32,697 nucleotides of DNA from an uncultured Pelagibacteraceae bacterium (lineage in GTDB: Bacteria; Pseudomonadota; Alphaproteobacteria; Pelagibacterales; Pelagibacteraceae). The notes beneath the pieces were generated by a model. The model was given only the letters and a program-made list of their open reading frames with translations, searched no databases and was not told where the DNA came from. The position numbers and the translations under genes are program-made. The stretch lies in assembly GCA_902524635.1 (NCBI GenBank), contig CABZDY010000008.1, forward strand, positions 1 to 32,697, written 5' to 3'. Below are positions 1 to 9,575 of this stretch, piece after piece (the stretch's first letter is position 1; each line of letters opens with the position of its first letter).

Positions 1-357
1 ACCAATTTTGATATTGTTATTAAAAAAGATTATATTGGTGGTGTTTTAGCACCTGGTGTAGAACTCTCCTTGAAAAATTTAATAGATAAAGCCTCTTTAA
101 TCCCTGAAATTAAGCTAGAAAAGACAGTAAATGTCATTGGTAAAAACACTAAAACTGCTGTAAGAGCTGGTTTTTATCATGGTTATACTGGTTTAATTGA
201 AAATATAATTAAACTTATTTTAAAACAAACTAGAAAGAAGTTTAAAATTATACTTACAGGTGGATTTGCACACTTATTTAAATCATCAATTAAAGGTATT
301 AAAAAGGTGGATAGAAATTTAACGATTAAAGGCATCTTAAGAGTAGCTATAAATTAA
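1..357 (+). CDS. coaX: Type III pantothenate kinase, C-terminal part (5' truncated by window edge)
   Basis: Frame 1 is open from base 1: TNFDIVIKKDYIGGVLAPGVELSLKNLIDKASLIPEIKL...NVIGKNTKTAVRAGFYHGYTGLIENII. The GG-x-APG and NTxxAxxxG-xxG-x-GxI patterns are typical of CoaX. It lies next to rnj, as is common in Alphaproteobacteria. Confidence 0.87.
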   Translation, partial: TNFDIVIKKDYIGGVLAPGVELSLKNLIDKASLIPEIKLEKTVNVIGKNTKTAVRAGFYHGYTGLIENIIKLILKQTRKKFKIILTGGFAHLFKSSIKGIKKVDRNLTIKGILRVAIN

Positions 358-364
358 AAAAAAT

Positions 365-2023
365 ATGAAAGATGAATTATTATTTTGTCCTCTGGGAGGA
401 TCTGGAGAAATAGGAATGAACATGAACCTATTTGCATATGGTGAGCCAGATAATCAAAAATGGATCATTGTAGATCTTGGAATCACATTTGCAGATGATA
501 CAGTTCCAGGTGTTGATATTATATATCCTGATCCAGGATTTATAATCGATAAAAAAGATGACTTGCTTGGTATAGTCCTAACACATGCTCATGAAGATCA
601 TATTGGAGCTATTGCTCATGTTTGGCCAAAATTAAAATGTAAAATTTATGCCACACCTTTTACCTCAGTATTAATTACTGAAAAATTTAAAGAAAAAAAA
701 ATTGATATAACTGGTTATTTAAAAATTGTAGAACTTAATAGCACAATTAATCTAGACCCTTTTAAAATAGAATTTGTTACACTGACTCATTCAATTTTAG
801 AACCTAATGGTCTAAGAATACAAACACCAGCAGGAAATATACTGCATACTGGCGATTGGAAATGTGATCCAGATCCTTTAATAGGTGGAAATATAAACTC
901 TGAAAGATTAAAAGAAATAGGTAATGAGGGTGTATTAGCCATGATATGTGACTCAACAAATGTTTTTAGCGCAGGTAGAGCAGGATCTGAACTAGATGTA
1001 CGTAAAAATTTACTTAAGGTTTTTCAAAGATTAAAAAAAAGAATAATAGTAACTTCATTTGCATCTAATGTAGCAAGGATGGAAACTGTTTTTTATTGTG
1101 CAGAGCAAACCGGTAGACATATTTCGCTAGTTGGAAGATCAATGCATAGAATATTTAAAGCAGCTAGACAATGTGGTTATCTTAAAAATGTTATTGATCC
1201 AGTAGATCCAAGAGATGCAAAAAATATATCTAGAGAAAAAATTGTTTATTTATGCACTGGTAGCCAAGGTGAACCAATGGGTGCTATGAATAGAATAGTC
1301 AAATATACTCACCCAGATGTTTTTATTGAGAGAAATGATACTGTTATTTTTTCATCAAAAATTATACCTGGAAATGAAAAGAAATTATATAAACTGCATA
1401 ATAATTTAGTAAAAGAGGGTATTGAAGTTATATCTGAAGATAATGAATATATTCATGTTTCTGGTCATCCTAACCGTGAAGACTTAAGAGATATGTACAA
1501 CTGGGTTAGACCCCAAGCAGTAATTCCAGTTCACGGGGAACATAGACACATGATGGAGCACATAGAATTTGCTAAAGAAATGCAAGTAAAATATCCAGTC
1601 CAAGTAGAGAATGGTGATATTGTTAAGTTATATCCTGGAGAAAAACCAGAGGTCTATGACAAAGCACCAAGTGGAAGAGTTTATTTAGATGGGAACGTTC
1701 CAGTAGAAGAAGATTCTAGATCGATAAAAGAAAGAAGAAATATTTCATCAAATGGATTTTTAGAGGCTACAATTATGATCACACCAAAAGGCAACATTCA
1801 CAATAAACCTTTGGTAACTTTTAAAGGTTTACCAGTATATGAGAATGATGATTTTATTTATGGACTAGAGGAAGAAATAGAAAAAACTGTTAAAACATTC
1901 TCATTAAACAACTCAAAACAACAAGATAATCTCATAGATGCTCTTAAAATAACTTGTCGTAAATTTTCAAAAGAAAAAACTGGGAAAAAACCACTAACAA
2001 ATATAAACTTAGTAAGAATTTAA
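365..2023 (+). CDS. rnj: Ribonuclease J (metallo-beta-lactamase / beta-CASP RNase)
   Basis: 552 aa with the HAHEDHIGA zinc motif, LHTGDWKCD, DSTNVFSAGRAGSE and HVSGHPNREDLRDMYNWVRPQAVIPVHGEHRH beta-CASP motifs. Confidence 0.95.
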   Translation: MKDELLFCPLGGSGEIGMNMNLFAYGEPDNQKWIIVDLGITFADDTVPGVDIIYPDPGFIIDKKDDLLGIVLTHAHEDHIGAIAHVWPKLKCKIYATPFTSVLITEKFKEKKIDITGYLKIVELNSTINLDPFKIEFVTLTHSILEPNGLRIQTPAGNILHTGDWKCDPDPLIGGNINSERLKEIGNEGVLAMICDSTNVFSAGRAGSELDVRKNLLKVFQRLKKRIIVTSFASNVARMETVFYCAEQTGRHISLVGRSMHRIFKAARQCGYLKNVIDPVDPRDAKNISREKIVYLCTGSQGEPMGAMNRIVKYTHPDVFIERNDTVIFSSKIIPGNEKKLYKLHNNLVKEGIEVISEDNEYIHVSGHPNREDLRDMYNWVRPQAVIPVHGEHRHMMEHIEFAKEMQVKYPVQVENGDIVKLYPGEKPEVYDKAPSGRVYLDGNVPVEEDSRSIKERRNISSNGFLEATIMITPKGNIHNKPLVTFKGLPVYENDDFIYGLEEEIEKTVKTFSLNNSKQQDNLIDALKITCRKFSKEKTGKKPLTNINLVRI

Positions 2024-2031
2024 ATAATAAA

Positions 2032-3360
2032 ATGTATTTTTCAAAATCATTTGTACCAATTCTAAAAAATAATCCAACTGAAGCTAAAATTAAATCTCAT
2101 CAGCTTATGTTAAGAGTTGGAATGATTAAGCAATCATCTGCAGGGATTTATTCATGGTTACCCCTTGGTTTCAAGGTTATGAAAAAAATAGAGCAAATTG
2201 TTAGAGAAGAGCAGGATAGAATTGGCGTTCAGGAAATTTTGATGCCGACAATTCAATCATCAGAAATTTGGAAAGAAAGTGGAAGATATGATGATTATGG
2301 AGAAGAGATGTTGCGTATTAAAGACCGTCAAAATAGAGAAATGTTATATGGGCCGACTAATGAAGAATTAGTAACAGAAATATTTAGATCAAGTATTAAA
2401 TCCTATAAATCACTTCCTCAACTATTATATCATATTCAATGGAAATTTAGAGACGAATTAAGACCAAGATTTGGAATTATGAGATGTAGGGAGTTTTATA
2501 TGAAAGATGCTTACTCTTTTGATTTAAATGATGACGAGGCTCTTTTTTCTTATAATAAATTTTTCCTTTCATATTTAAGAACTTTTAAAAGATTAAATTT
2601 ATCAGCAATACCCATGGCAGCGGATACAGGTCCTATTGGTGGAAATCTTTCCCATGAATTTATAATTCTAGCTGATACTGGGGAAAGTAAAATTTACACA
2701 GACAAAAGAATATTTGATGTGGATAGCTCATCTGCTCTATTAGAAAAAAATTCGCTTACAGATTTACGACTACAATATGAAAAATTTTATTCTGTTACAG
2801 ATGAGAAGTTTGACCAGCAAGAATTTGAAAAAGTAGTTCCGGAAGAATTTAGAGTAAATACAAAAGGAATCGAGGTAGGTCATATATTCTACTTTGGAGA
2901 TAAATATTCAAAACCAATGAATGCTGCAGTAGATTTTAATGGTAAAAAAGAATTTGTTAAAATGGGATCTTATGGAATAGGTGTATCAAGATTGGCAGGT
3001 GCCATAATTGAGGCTAAATACAACGATAAAAATGAAATAATGAAATGGCCAATATCAGTTGCTCCTTATCATTGTGCAATAATTCCAATGATTAAAAAAA
3101 ATGATACAACAAATTTTGAAAAATCGAATAAAATATTTGAATATTTAAAGTCTAAAAACATAGATGCTATAATAGATGATACTGAAGAAAATATTTCAGC
3201 AAAAATTAAGAAATTTAATCTAATTGGTATCCCGTATCAGTTGATTTTGGGAAATAAAACTGATGGAGATTTTTTTGAATTTAAAGAAATTAATGGGGAA
3301 ACTCAAAAATTAAACATTGAAGAAGTTGCGTCACAAATTTTAAAAGCTAAATCAAATTGA
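2032..3360 (+). CDS. proS: Prolyl-tRNA synthetase (short alphaproteobacterial form)
   Basis: 442 aa. Class II motifs: LMLRVGMIKQSSAGIYSWLPLGFKVMKKIEQIVREE, GPTNEELVTEIFR, QWKFRDELRPRFGIMRCREFYMKDAYSFD, GSYGIGVSRL. Confidence 0.95.
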   Translation: MYFSKSFVPILKNNPTEAKIKSHQLMLRVGMIKQSSAGIYSWLPLGFKVMKKIEQIVREEQDRIGVQEILMPTIQSSEIWKESGRYDDYGEEMLRIKDRQNREMLYGPTNEELVTEIFRSSIKSYKSLPQLLYHIQWKFRDELRPRFGIMRCREFYMKDAYSFDLNDDEALFSYNKFFLSYLRTFKRLNLSAIPMAADTGPIGGNLSHEFIILADTGESKIYTDKRIFDVDSSSALLEKNSLTDLRLQYEKFYSVTDEKFDQQEFEKVVPEEFRVNTKGIEVGHIFYFGDKYSKPMNAAVDFNGKKEFVKMGSYGIGVSRLAGAIIEAKYNDKNEIMKWPISVAPYHCAIIPMIKKNDTTNFEKSNKIFEYLKSKNIDAIIDDTEENISAKIKKFNLIGIPYQLILGNKTDGDFFEFKEINGETQKLNIEEVASQILKAKSN

Positions 3361-4568
3361 TCTCACAGTTAGAAAGAGAAGTTACTTTTAGATTTTTAAG
3401 AACCAGAAAAAATGATGGTTTTTTAAACATTATTTCAATTTTTTCTTTTATAGGTATTTCATTAGGGGTTGCAGTTCTAATCATTGTTATGTCAGTAATG
3501 AATGGTTTTAGAACTGAACTAATAACTAAAATTGTAGGTTTTAACGCTCATGCAGTAGTTCAAACAGTAAATGAACCACTTAAATATATGCAAGATTTAG
3601 ATTTCGTAAAAATTATAGTTTCAAATGATGGAGAAGCAGTAATATGGAATAAAGAAAATACGAAGGGAGTTTTTTTAAAAGGATACTTAGAAAGTGACTT
3701 TAGAAATCTTCAAATAGTAAAAAATGAAGAATTTTTTGGGTCAAAAAACTTAAATGATAATGCTATTTCAATTGGTAAGGAATTGAGCTTCAATTTAAAT
3801 GTTAATGTCGGTGATACTATTACAGTTATGTCTCCTGCAGGAATTCAAACTTTAGTAGGTACACTTCCTAAACAAGAAAACTTTAAGATAGTATCTATTT
3901 TTGATAGTGGACTATCTGACTTTAATGAAAATATTGCATATATAAATTTAGAGACACTTGAGAGTTTTTTTAATAGGAATAAAGAAGATAGATTCATAGA
4001 ATTTTATTTTAAAGATCCAAAAAATATAGAAATCCATAAAAAAAATTTAACTGATCTATTTCCAGATGAGCTAGTTCATACTTGGTCAGATATGAATAAA
4101 TCATTATTTTCAGCTCTGAAAGTAGAAAGAAATGTAATGTTTGTAATTCTTTCGTTGATAATTATTGTTGCAGCATTTAATATAATATCTGGACTTACAA
4201 TTTTAGTTAAAAACAAAACAAGAGATATAGGTATATTAAAATCAATTGGAGTATCAAGTAAATCGATAAAGAAAATATTCTTTTTAGTGGGCTTTTTTAT
4301 AGGAACATCAGCTACATTATTTGGGGTAGTTGTTGGCACTCTTTTTTCTATTTATGTAGAAAATATAAGACAACTTATATCAAATATATTTGGCATCGCT
4401 CTTTTCCCAGAAGATATTTATATTTTAAATTCCATGCCCTCTGAAATAAATATAAATTCAATAATAATAATCTCTCTTTCTTCAATAATTGCAACAATTT
4501 TAGTATCGATATATCCAGCTTCAAAAGCATCTTCTTTAGATACAGTCAAAACTCTTAAATATGAATAA
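3357..4568 (+). CDS. lolC: Lipoprotein-releasing ABC transporter permease (LolC/LolE family), TTG start overlapping the proS stop
   Basis: 403 aa. LEREVTFRFLRTRKNDGFLNIISIFSFIGISLGVAVLIIVMSVMNGFR plus a FtsX-like C-terminus (KNKTRDIGILKSIGVSS). Followed by lolD with an 8-bp overlap. Confidence 0.9.
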   Translation: MISQLEREVTFRFLRTRKNDGFLNIISIFSFIGISLGVAVLIIVMSVMNGFRTELITKIVGFNAHAVVQTVNEPLKYMQDLDFVKIIVSNDGEAVIWNKENTKGVFLKGYLESDFRNLQIVKNEEFFGSKNLNDNAISIGKELSFNLNVNVGDTITVMSPAGIQTLVGTLPKQENFKIVSIFDSGLSDFNENIAYINLETLESFFNRNKEDRFIEFYFKDPKNIEIHKKNLTDLFPDELVHTWSDMNKSLFSALKVERNVMFVILSLIIIVAAFNIISGLTILVKNKTRDIGILKSIGVSSKSIKKIFFLVGFFIGTSATLFGVVVGTLFSIYVENIRQLISNIFGIALFPEDIYILNSMPSEININSIIIISLSSIIATILVSIYPASKASSLDTVKTLKYE

Positions 4569-5244
4569 TTATATTAAAATAAAAAATTTAACAAAAAAAT
4601 ACGAGAAAAATAAATCTATAAAAGTTTTAAATGATATCTCATTTAATTTTGAACCAGGAAAAACTTACTCTATAATGGGACCATCTGGATCTGGAAAATC
4701 AACTTTACTCAATTTATTATCATTGATCGATAATCCTACAACAGGTTCAATTGAAATAAGTAGCAACAAAATTAATTCGAATAATAAGGTTGAAAATGAT
4801 TTTATAAGAGCAAAAAAAATAGGAATTATTTATCAAGACAAAAACTTATTGTCAGATTTTACAGCTTTAGAAAATGTTTACCTGCCTAACTTACTGGTTT
4901 CTAAAGAAAAAAAAAAATCCGTTGAATTAGCTAAAAAATTAATAAAAAATGTAGGTATGTTATCTAGAATAAACCATTTTCCTAATGAACTATCTGGAGG
5001 CGAAAATCAACGTATTGCCATAGCAAGGGCATTGATAAATGATCCTGATATTATATTAGCTGATGAGCCAACTGGCAGTTTAGATTCTGATAATGCAAAA
5101 CTTATCTTTAAAACTCTATTTAATTTGAAAAATAACAATAGGATCATAATTTTTGCAACCCACAATAGATACTTTGCAAATATGGCAGATTGTAAAATTA
5201 TGATGAATGATGGTAATATAAAAATCATCAATGCTGCAACCTAA
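4561..5244 (+). CDS. lolD: Lipoprotein-releasing system ATP-binding protein LolD
   Basis: 227 aa with Walker A GPSGSGKST, signature LSGGENQRIAIARAL and Walker B IILADEPTGSLDS. Coupled to lolC. Confidence 0.92.
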   Translation: MNNYIKIKNLTKKYEKNKSIKVLNDISFNFEPGKTYSIMGPSGSGKSTLLNLLSLIDNPTTGSIEISSNKINSNNKVENDFIRAKKIGIIYQDKNLLSDFTALENVYLPNLLVSKEKKKSVELAKKLIKNVGMLSRINHFPNELSGGENQRIAIARALINDPDIILADEPTGSLDSDNAKLIFKTLFNLKNNNRIIIFATHNRYFANMADCKIMMNDGNIKIINAAT

Positions 5245-8200
5245 AAAAAAATCTTTTAATCAAATTAAAATTCACACTCAGTATTCAATTTGTGAGGGTG
5301 CATTAAAAATTGAAAATCTCAAAGATTATTGTAAGAAAAATAAGATACAATCAGTAGGATTAAGTGATACTTATAATTTATCAGGTGCTTTAGAATTTTC
5401 TGAAAATATTTCATCTGCAGGAACACAGCCTATCATAGGATCACAAATTCAATTTAAATTTAAAAATACTTATGGACTTATTCCACTAATTGCTAAAAAT
5501 TACGCTGGTTATAAAAATATAATTGAACTTTCTTCAAAAGCTTATTTAGAAAATGCTGATAATGACCAACCACATTGTTCAATTGATGATTTAATAAAAT
5601 ATAATGAGGGGCTAATTGTTCTTTCTGGAGCAGTTAGTAATTTGATTGGTAATATTTTTAACAAAGGATTAATTGATGAACTAGATGAATTAATAACAAT
5701 ATTAAATACTAATTTTAAAGAGAATTTTTATTTAGAAATTCAAAGACATGGTGACATAAATGAAAAAGAATTTGAAATCTGTAATCTTAATCTTTCAAAA
5801 AAATATGAAATACCAATTATAGCAACTAATGAAGTTTACTATTTGGATAAGCAAATGCATGAAGCGCATGATGCTTTAATGTGTATTGGTCAAAAAACTT
5901 ACATAAATGATCAAAAAAGATTAAAACTAACAAATAATCATTACTTTAAATCTTCATCTGAAATGTCAGAGATTTTTAAGGATTTACCAGAAGCATTAGA
6001 AAATAATTATAATTTACCTTACAGATGTGATTTTAGACCTATACCCTCTAAACCTATACTACCTAACATTATTACAAATACATTAAATATTGATGATAAA
6101 TTAAAAAATGACTCCTTTGAAGGCCTGGAGGAAAAATTTAAAAATGATCAAGAACTTATAAAAAAAATATCAAATAATATCAAAATTAAAGAAACTTATA
6201 AAGATAGGTTAAATCATGAAATAAAAATTATAACTGAAATGAATTATTCAGGATATTTTTTAATTGTTTCAGACTATATAAAGTGGGCAAAAGATAACAA
6301 TATACCAGTTGGTCCTGGAAGAGGATCAGGAGCAGGTTCATTGGTTGCTTGGTGTCTATCTATAACAGATGTTGATCCAATAAAATTTAATTTAATTTTT
6401 GAGAGATTTTTAAATCCTGATAGGATTTCCATGCCTGATTTTGATATAGATTTCTGTGAGGAAAAAAGAGATCAAGTTTTCAAATATTTAACAACTAAAT
6501 ATAAAGATAGTGTTGCCCATATTATTACATTTGGAAAGCTCAAAGCTAGAATGGTAATAAGAGATGTTGGACGTGTGTTAGGACTTCCATATGGTTTTAT
6601 AGATAGTATCTGTAAAATGATACCATTTGATCCATCTAGACCATTAACCTTGCAAGAAAGTATTAATATAGAACCAAGATTACAAAAGTTAATCAATGAG
6701 GATAAAAGAGTTAGTCGTCTAATAGAACTATCTTTAAAACTTGAAGGCCTAAATAGAAATGTTGCAACACATGCGGCTGGAGTGGTCATAGCAGATAAAA
6801 AATTAACAGAAACTGTTCCTTTGTATAAAGACTCTACAGCAGATTTATTACTTCCTTCTACACAATTTGACATGTACTCAGCTGAAAATGCAGGGTTAGT
6901 TAAATTTGATTTCCTTGGACTAAAGACGCTTACGGTAATTCACAAAACACAAAAACTTGTTGAAAAAAAACACCCAAATTTCAAAATTGAGACTATTAAT
7001 TACGAAGATCAAAAAGTTTTTGACCTATTATCAAGTGGTAAAACTGTTGGATTATTTCAATTAGAAAGTTCTGGAATGAAGGATGCATTAATAAACATGA
7101 AACCTAATCATTTAGAGGATATTATAGCTTTAGTTGCTTTATATAGGCCTGGTCCTATGAGCAACATACCAACATATAACGATTGTAAAAATGGTAAAAA
7201 AGAACCAGATTACTTACACCCTAAACTAGAGAATATTCTAAAACCTACCTATGGAGTAATTATATATCAAGAACAAGTTATGCAAATAGCACAAGATCTT
7301 TCAGGGTTTACCGCTGGTGAGGCTGACATACTTAGAAGAGCTATGGGTAAAAAAAAAAGAGTGGAACTTGAAAAGCAAAAAGAAAGATTTGTTGAAGGAG
7401 CATATAATAATGGAATCAGTAAAGACATAGCTGCGGGTATTTTTTTAAAAATTGAACCATTTGCTGAATATGGTTTTAATAAAAGTCACGCTGCTGCGTA
7501 CGCGATTATAGCTTATCAAACAGCATTTTTAAAAACATACTACCCACATGAGTTCTTTGCAGCTTCTATGTCAATGGAACTTTCAAACCAAAAAAAATTA
7601 AGTGAATTTTATGAAGAACTTAAAAGGTTAAATATAAACATAATTCGGCCAGATATCAATAAATGTTATGCTGATTTTTCATCAGATGGTAAAAATTTTC
7701 TTTATGCATTAGGAGCTATCAAAAGTGTTGGTTTTGAAGCAATTTCTAAAATTGTAGAAGAAAGAAATAATAATGGGGAATATAAAGATCTAACAGACTT
7801 TATAAACCGGGTTAATCCAAAAGATATAAATAAATTACAATTAGAAGGTCTGGTTAAAGCAGGTGCATTCGATAGCTTGAACACTAACAGGCAATCTCTT
7901 TATAATTCGATACCTAATATTATTATAAAATCAAAAAATATATTTGAAAATAATTCAGTAAATCAAATTGATCTATTTAAAGAAGAAAGTGACACAAGTT
8001 ACATAGACAATACAGAAGATTGGAACATTGATATTAAATTGTCAAAAGAGTTTGAAACCTTAGGTTTTTTTATATCTGATCATCCTTTGAATCAATATAA
8101 ATCTCTATTTAATCAATATAATATTATTAATTATGACGAGTTTAATACAAATGAAAATATTTTAAGTTCTAATATTTCTTCTACTATTCTAAAGGTTCAA

Positions 8201-8635
8201 GAAAAAAAAACTCAAAAAGGAACTACTTATGCAATAATTAAATTCTCTGATTTGTCTGGTGTTTTCGAACTATTTGTATTTTCTGATATTTTTGAAACAA
8301 ATAGAGAAATTCTTGTAGAGGGTAATTCTGTTATGATTACTTTGGTTAAAAATTATGTAGATGATAGTAGTGTACAAAAAAAAATTAATATTAGAAAAAT
8401 TATTTCTATGAAAGAGGTTATTGAAAAACCTATTGAGGAATTAAAAATAAAAATTAAAAATCTAGAAGATGTTAAAAAAATTAATAAACTAAGTTTAAAT
8501 GATGCTAAGACTAAGGTATTTATTGATGTTGATATAAATAAAAAAAAGATGTCCTTTCGATTAAATAAAAATAGAAATGTTGACCATAAAACACTAAATT
8601 TGTTGAAAAATGATGAAAATATTGAAATCTGTTAA
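5231..8635 (+). CDS. dnaE: DNA polymerase III subunit alpha
   Basis: 1134 aa. N-terminal PHP region (IHTQYSICEGALKI), VGPGRGSGAGSLVAWCLSITDVDPI, PDFDIDFCEEKRDQV, GLFQLESSGMKD, YRPGPMSNIPTY, RRAMGKKKRVELEKQKERF. Confidence 0.97.
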   Translation: MLQPKKKSFNQIKIHTQYSICEGALKIENLKDYCKKNKIQSVGLSDTYNLSGALEFSENISSAGTQPIIGSQIQFKFKNTYGLIPLIAKNYAGYKNIIELSSKAYLENADNDQPHCSIDDLIKYNEGLIVLSGAVSNLIGNIFNKGLIDELDELITILNTNFKENFYLEIQRHGDINEKEFEICNLNLSKKYEIPIIATNEVYYLDKQMHEAHDALMCIGQKTYINDQKRLKLTNNHYFKSSSEMSEIFKDLPEALENNYNLPYRCDFRPIPSKPILPNIITNTLNIDDKLKNDSFEGLEEKFKNDQELIKKISNNIKIKETYKDRLNHEIKIITEMNYSGYFLIVSDYIKWAKDNNIPVGPGRGSGAGSLVAWCLSITDVDPIKFNLIFERFLNPDRISMPDFDIDFCEEKRDQVFKYLTTKYKDSVAHIITFGKLKARMVIRDVGRVLGLPYGFIDSICKMIPFDPSRPLTLQESINIEPRLQKLINEDKRVSRLIELSLKLEGLNRNVATHAAGVVIADKKLTETVPLYKDSTADLLLPSTQFDMYSAENAGLVKFDFLGLKTLTVIHKTQKLVEKKHPNFKIETINYEDQKVFDLLSSGKTVGLFQLESSGMKDALINMKPNHLEDIIALVALYRPGPMSNIPTYNDCKNGKKEPDYLHPKLENILKPTYGVIIYQEQVMQIAQDLSGFTAGEADILRRAMGKKKRVELEKQKERFVEGAYNNGISKDIAAGIFLKIEPFAEYGFNKSHAAAYAIIAYQTAFLKTYYPHEFFAASMSMELSNQKKLSEFYEELKRLNINIIRPDINKCYADFSSDGKNFLYALGAIKSVGFEAISKIVEERNNNGEYKDLTDFINRVNPKDINKLQLEGLVKAGAFDSLNTNRQSLYNSIPNIIIKSKNIFENNSVNQIDLFKEESDTSYIDNTEDWNIDIKLSKEFETLGFFISDHPLNQYKSLFNQYNIINYDEFNTNENILSSNISSTILKVQEKKTQKGTTYAIIKFSDLSGVFELFVFSDIFETNREILVEGNSVMITLVKNYVDDSSVQKKINIRKIISMKEVIEKPIEELKIKIKNLEDVKKINKLSLNDAKTKVFIDVDINKKKMSFRLNKNRNVDHKTLNLLKNDENIEIC

Positions 8636-8663
8636 AAAACACTTGTTTTTTTTTCTTTTTTTT
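8634..8663 (+). terminator. Possible weak intrinsic terminator after dnaE
   Basis: AAAAAAC (8634-8640), loop ACTT, GTTTTTT (8645-8651), then a T-rich tail to 8663. The stem is almost entirely A-T, so thermodynamic support is weak. Confidence 0.35.
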
Positions 8664-8688
8664 GTAATTAGTCTCTTAAATTAATACG

Positions 8689-8759
8689 CACACAATTTCT
8701 GGTTTTATACCTCCGGTCCTTTTTAGGCAGTAATTGTGGTGGCACAACCGGGAAAAAAT
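8689..8759 (+). promoter_or_regulatory. Candidate structured rpsB (S2) leader RNA with a pseudoknot over the ribosome-binding site
   Basis: P1: CACAATT 8691-8697 with AATTGTG 8732-8738, extended inward by CTG 8699-8701 with CAG 8728-8730. Loop bases TCCGGT 8712-8717 can pair with ACCGGG 8747-8752, just upstream of the ATG at 8760. It lies in the longest intergenic region of the window and is locally G+C-enriched. Confidence 0.7.
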
Positions 8760-9548
8760 ATGAAAATACCGAATTTAACAATAGAACAGTTATTAGAAGC
8801 AGGGGTTCATCTTGGTCATAAAACTTTAAGATGGAACCCAAAAATGAAAAAGTTTATTTTTGGGAAGAGAGACTCAATTCATATAATAGATTTAACCCAA
8901 ACTCTTGAATTAACAAAAATAGCTTTAGAAAAAGTATATTCAATAATTTCATCTGGAGGAAAAATCTTATTTATTTCAACTAAAAAACAAGCATCAGAAG
9001 CAATAGCTGAACTTGCAAATGAAACTGATCAGTATTTTGTAAATTATAGATGGCTTGGTGGAATGTTAACAAATTGGGGAACAATATCTAATTCTATAAA
9101 AAAACTAGAAAAAATTAATTCCGATTTGGTCTCTGAAAATAGAGGTTTTACCAAAAAAGAATTACTAAAAATGAGTGTACAAAGAGATAAGTTGCAAAGA
9201 TCCCTAGGTGGAATTTCAAGCATGAAGAAAATACCTGATCTTGTTTTTATAATAGATACTAACTATGAATCATTAGCAATTAAAGAGTCAATTAAATTGA
9301 GTATACCTATAATTGCAGTTTTAGATACAAATTCTAATCCAGATGGTATTGATTTTCCAATACCAGGAAATGATGATGCAAGAAGATCAATCGATCTATA
9401 TTGTTCACTTTTAAAAGAAACTATTTTAAATGCAAAAAATGAAGCTCCACAAAATCTTATTGTTGATAAAGAAACTGACGAGAAAAAAATTGGAGCCTCG
9501 ACTCAAGAGATTTCAAAAGAAGCAAAAATAGAAACAAAGCTAAATTAA
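8760..9548 (+). CDS. rpsB: 30S ribosomal protein S2 (start revised from GTG 8736 to ATG 8760)
   Basis: MKIPNLTIEQLLEAGVHLGHKTLRWNPKMKKFIFGKRDSIHIIDLTQT..., with typical S2 motifs and IPIIAVLDTNSNPDGIDFPIPGNDDARRSI. The 8-aa extension in the ORF track falls inside the predicted leader stem. Confidence 0.96.
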   Translation: MKIPNLTIEQLLEAGVHLGHKTLRWNPKMKKFIFGKRDSIHIIDLTQTLELTKIALEKVYSIISSGGKILFISTKKQASEAIAELANETDQYFVNYRWLGGMLTNWGTISNSIKKLEKINSDLVSENRGFTKKELLKMSVQRDKLQRSLGGISSMKKIPDLVFIIDTNYESLAIKESIKLSIPIIAVLDTNSNPDGIDFPIPGNDDARRSIDLYCSLLKETILNAKNEAPQNLIVDKETDEKKIGASTQEISKEAKIETKLN

Positions 9549-9575
9549 ACAATATAAATTTACTAAAGGAATCAA

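Noticed and set aside
4076-4339. Other minus-strand shadow ORFs (e.g. 4076-4339, 5007-5231, 7702-7884, 14618-14830, 16237-16449, 16546-16761, 18767-18991, 32238-32549)
   Set aside because: All sit opposite confidently assigned genes and encode no recognisable domains.
6472-6873. Antisense ORF of 133 aa opposite dnaE
   Set aside because: It lies wholly within a strongly conserved dnaE segment, has no recognisable family, and is as expected from AT-rich antisense reading.
8736-8759. N-terminal MVAQPGKN extension of rpsB (GTG start at 8736)
   Set aside because: S2 proteins of this type begin MKIP..., and the extension lies inside the predicted leader helix and pseudoknot. ATG 8760 is the better start.
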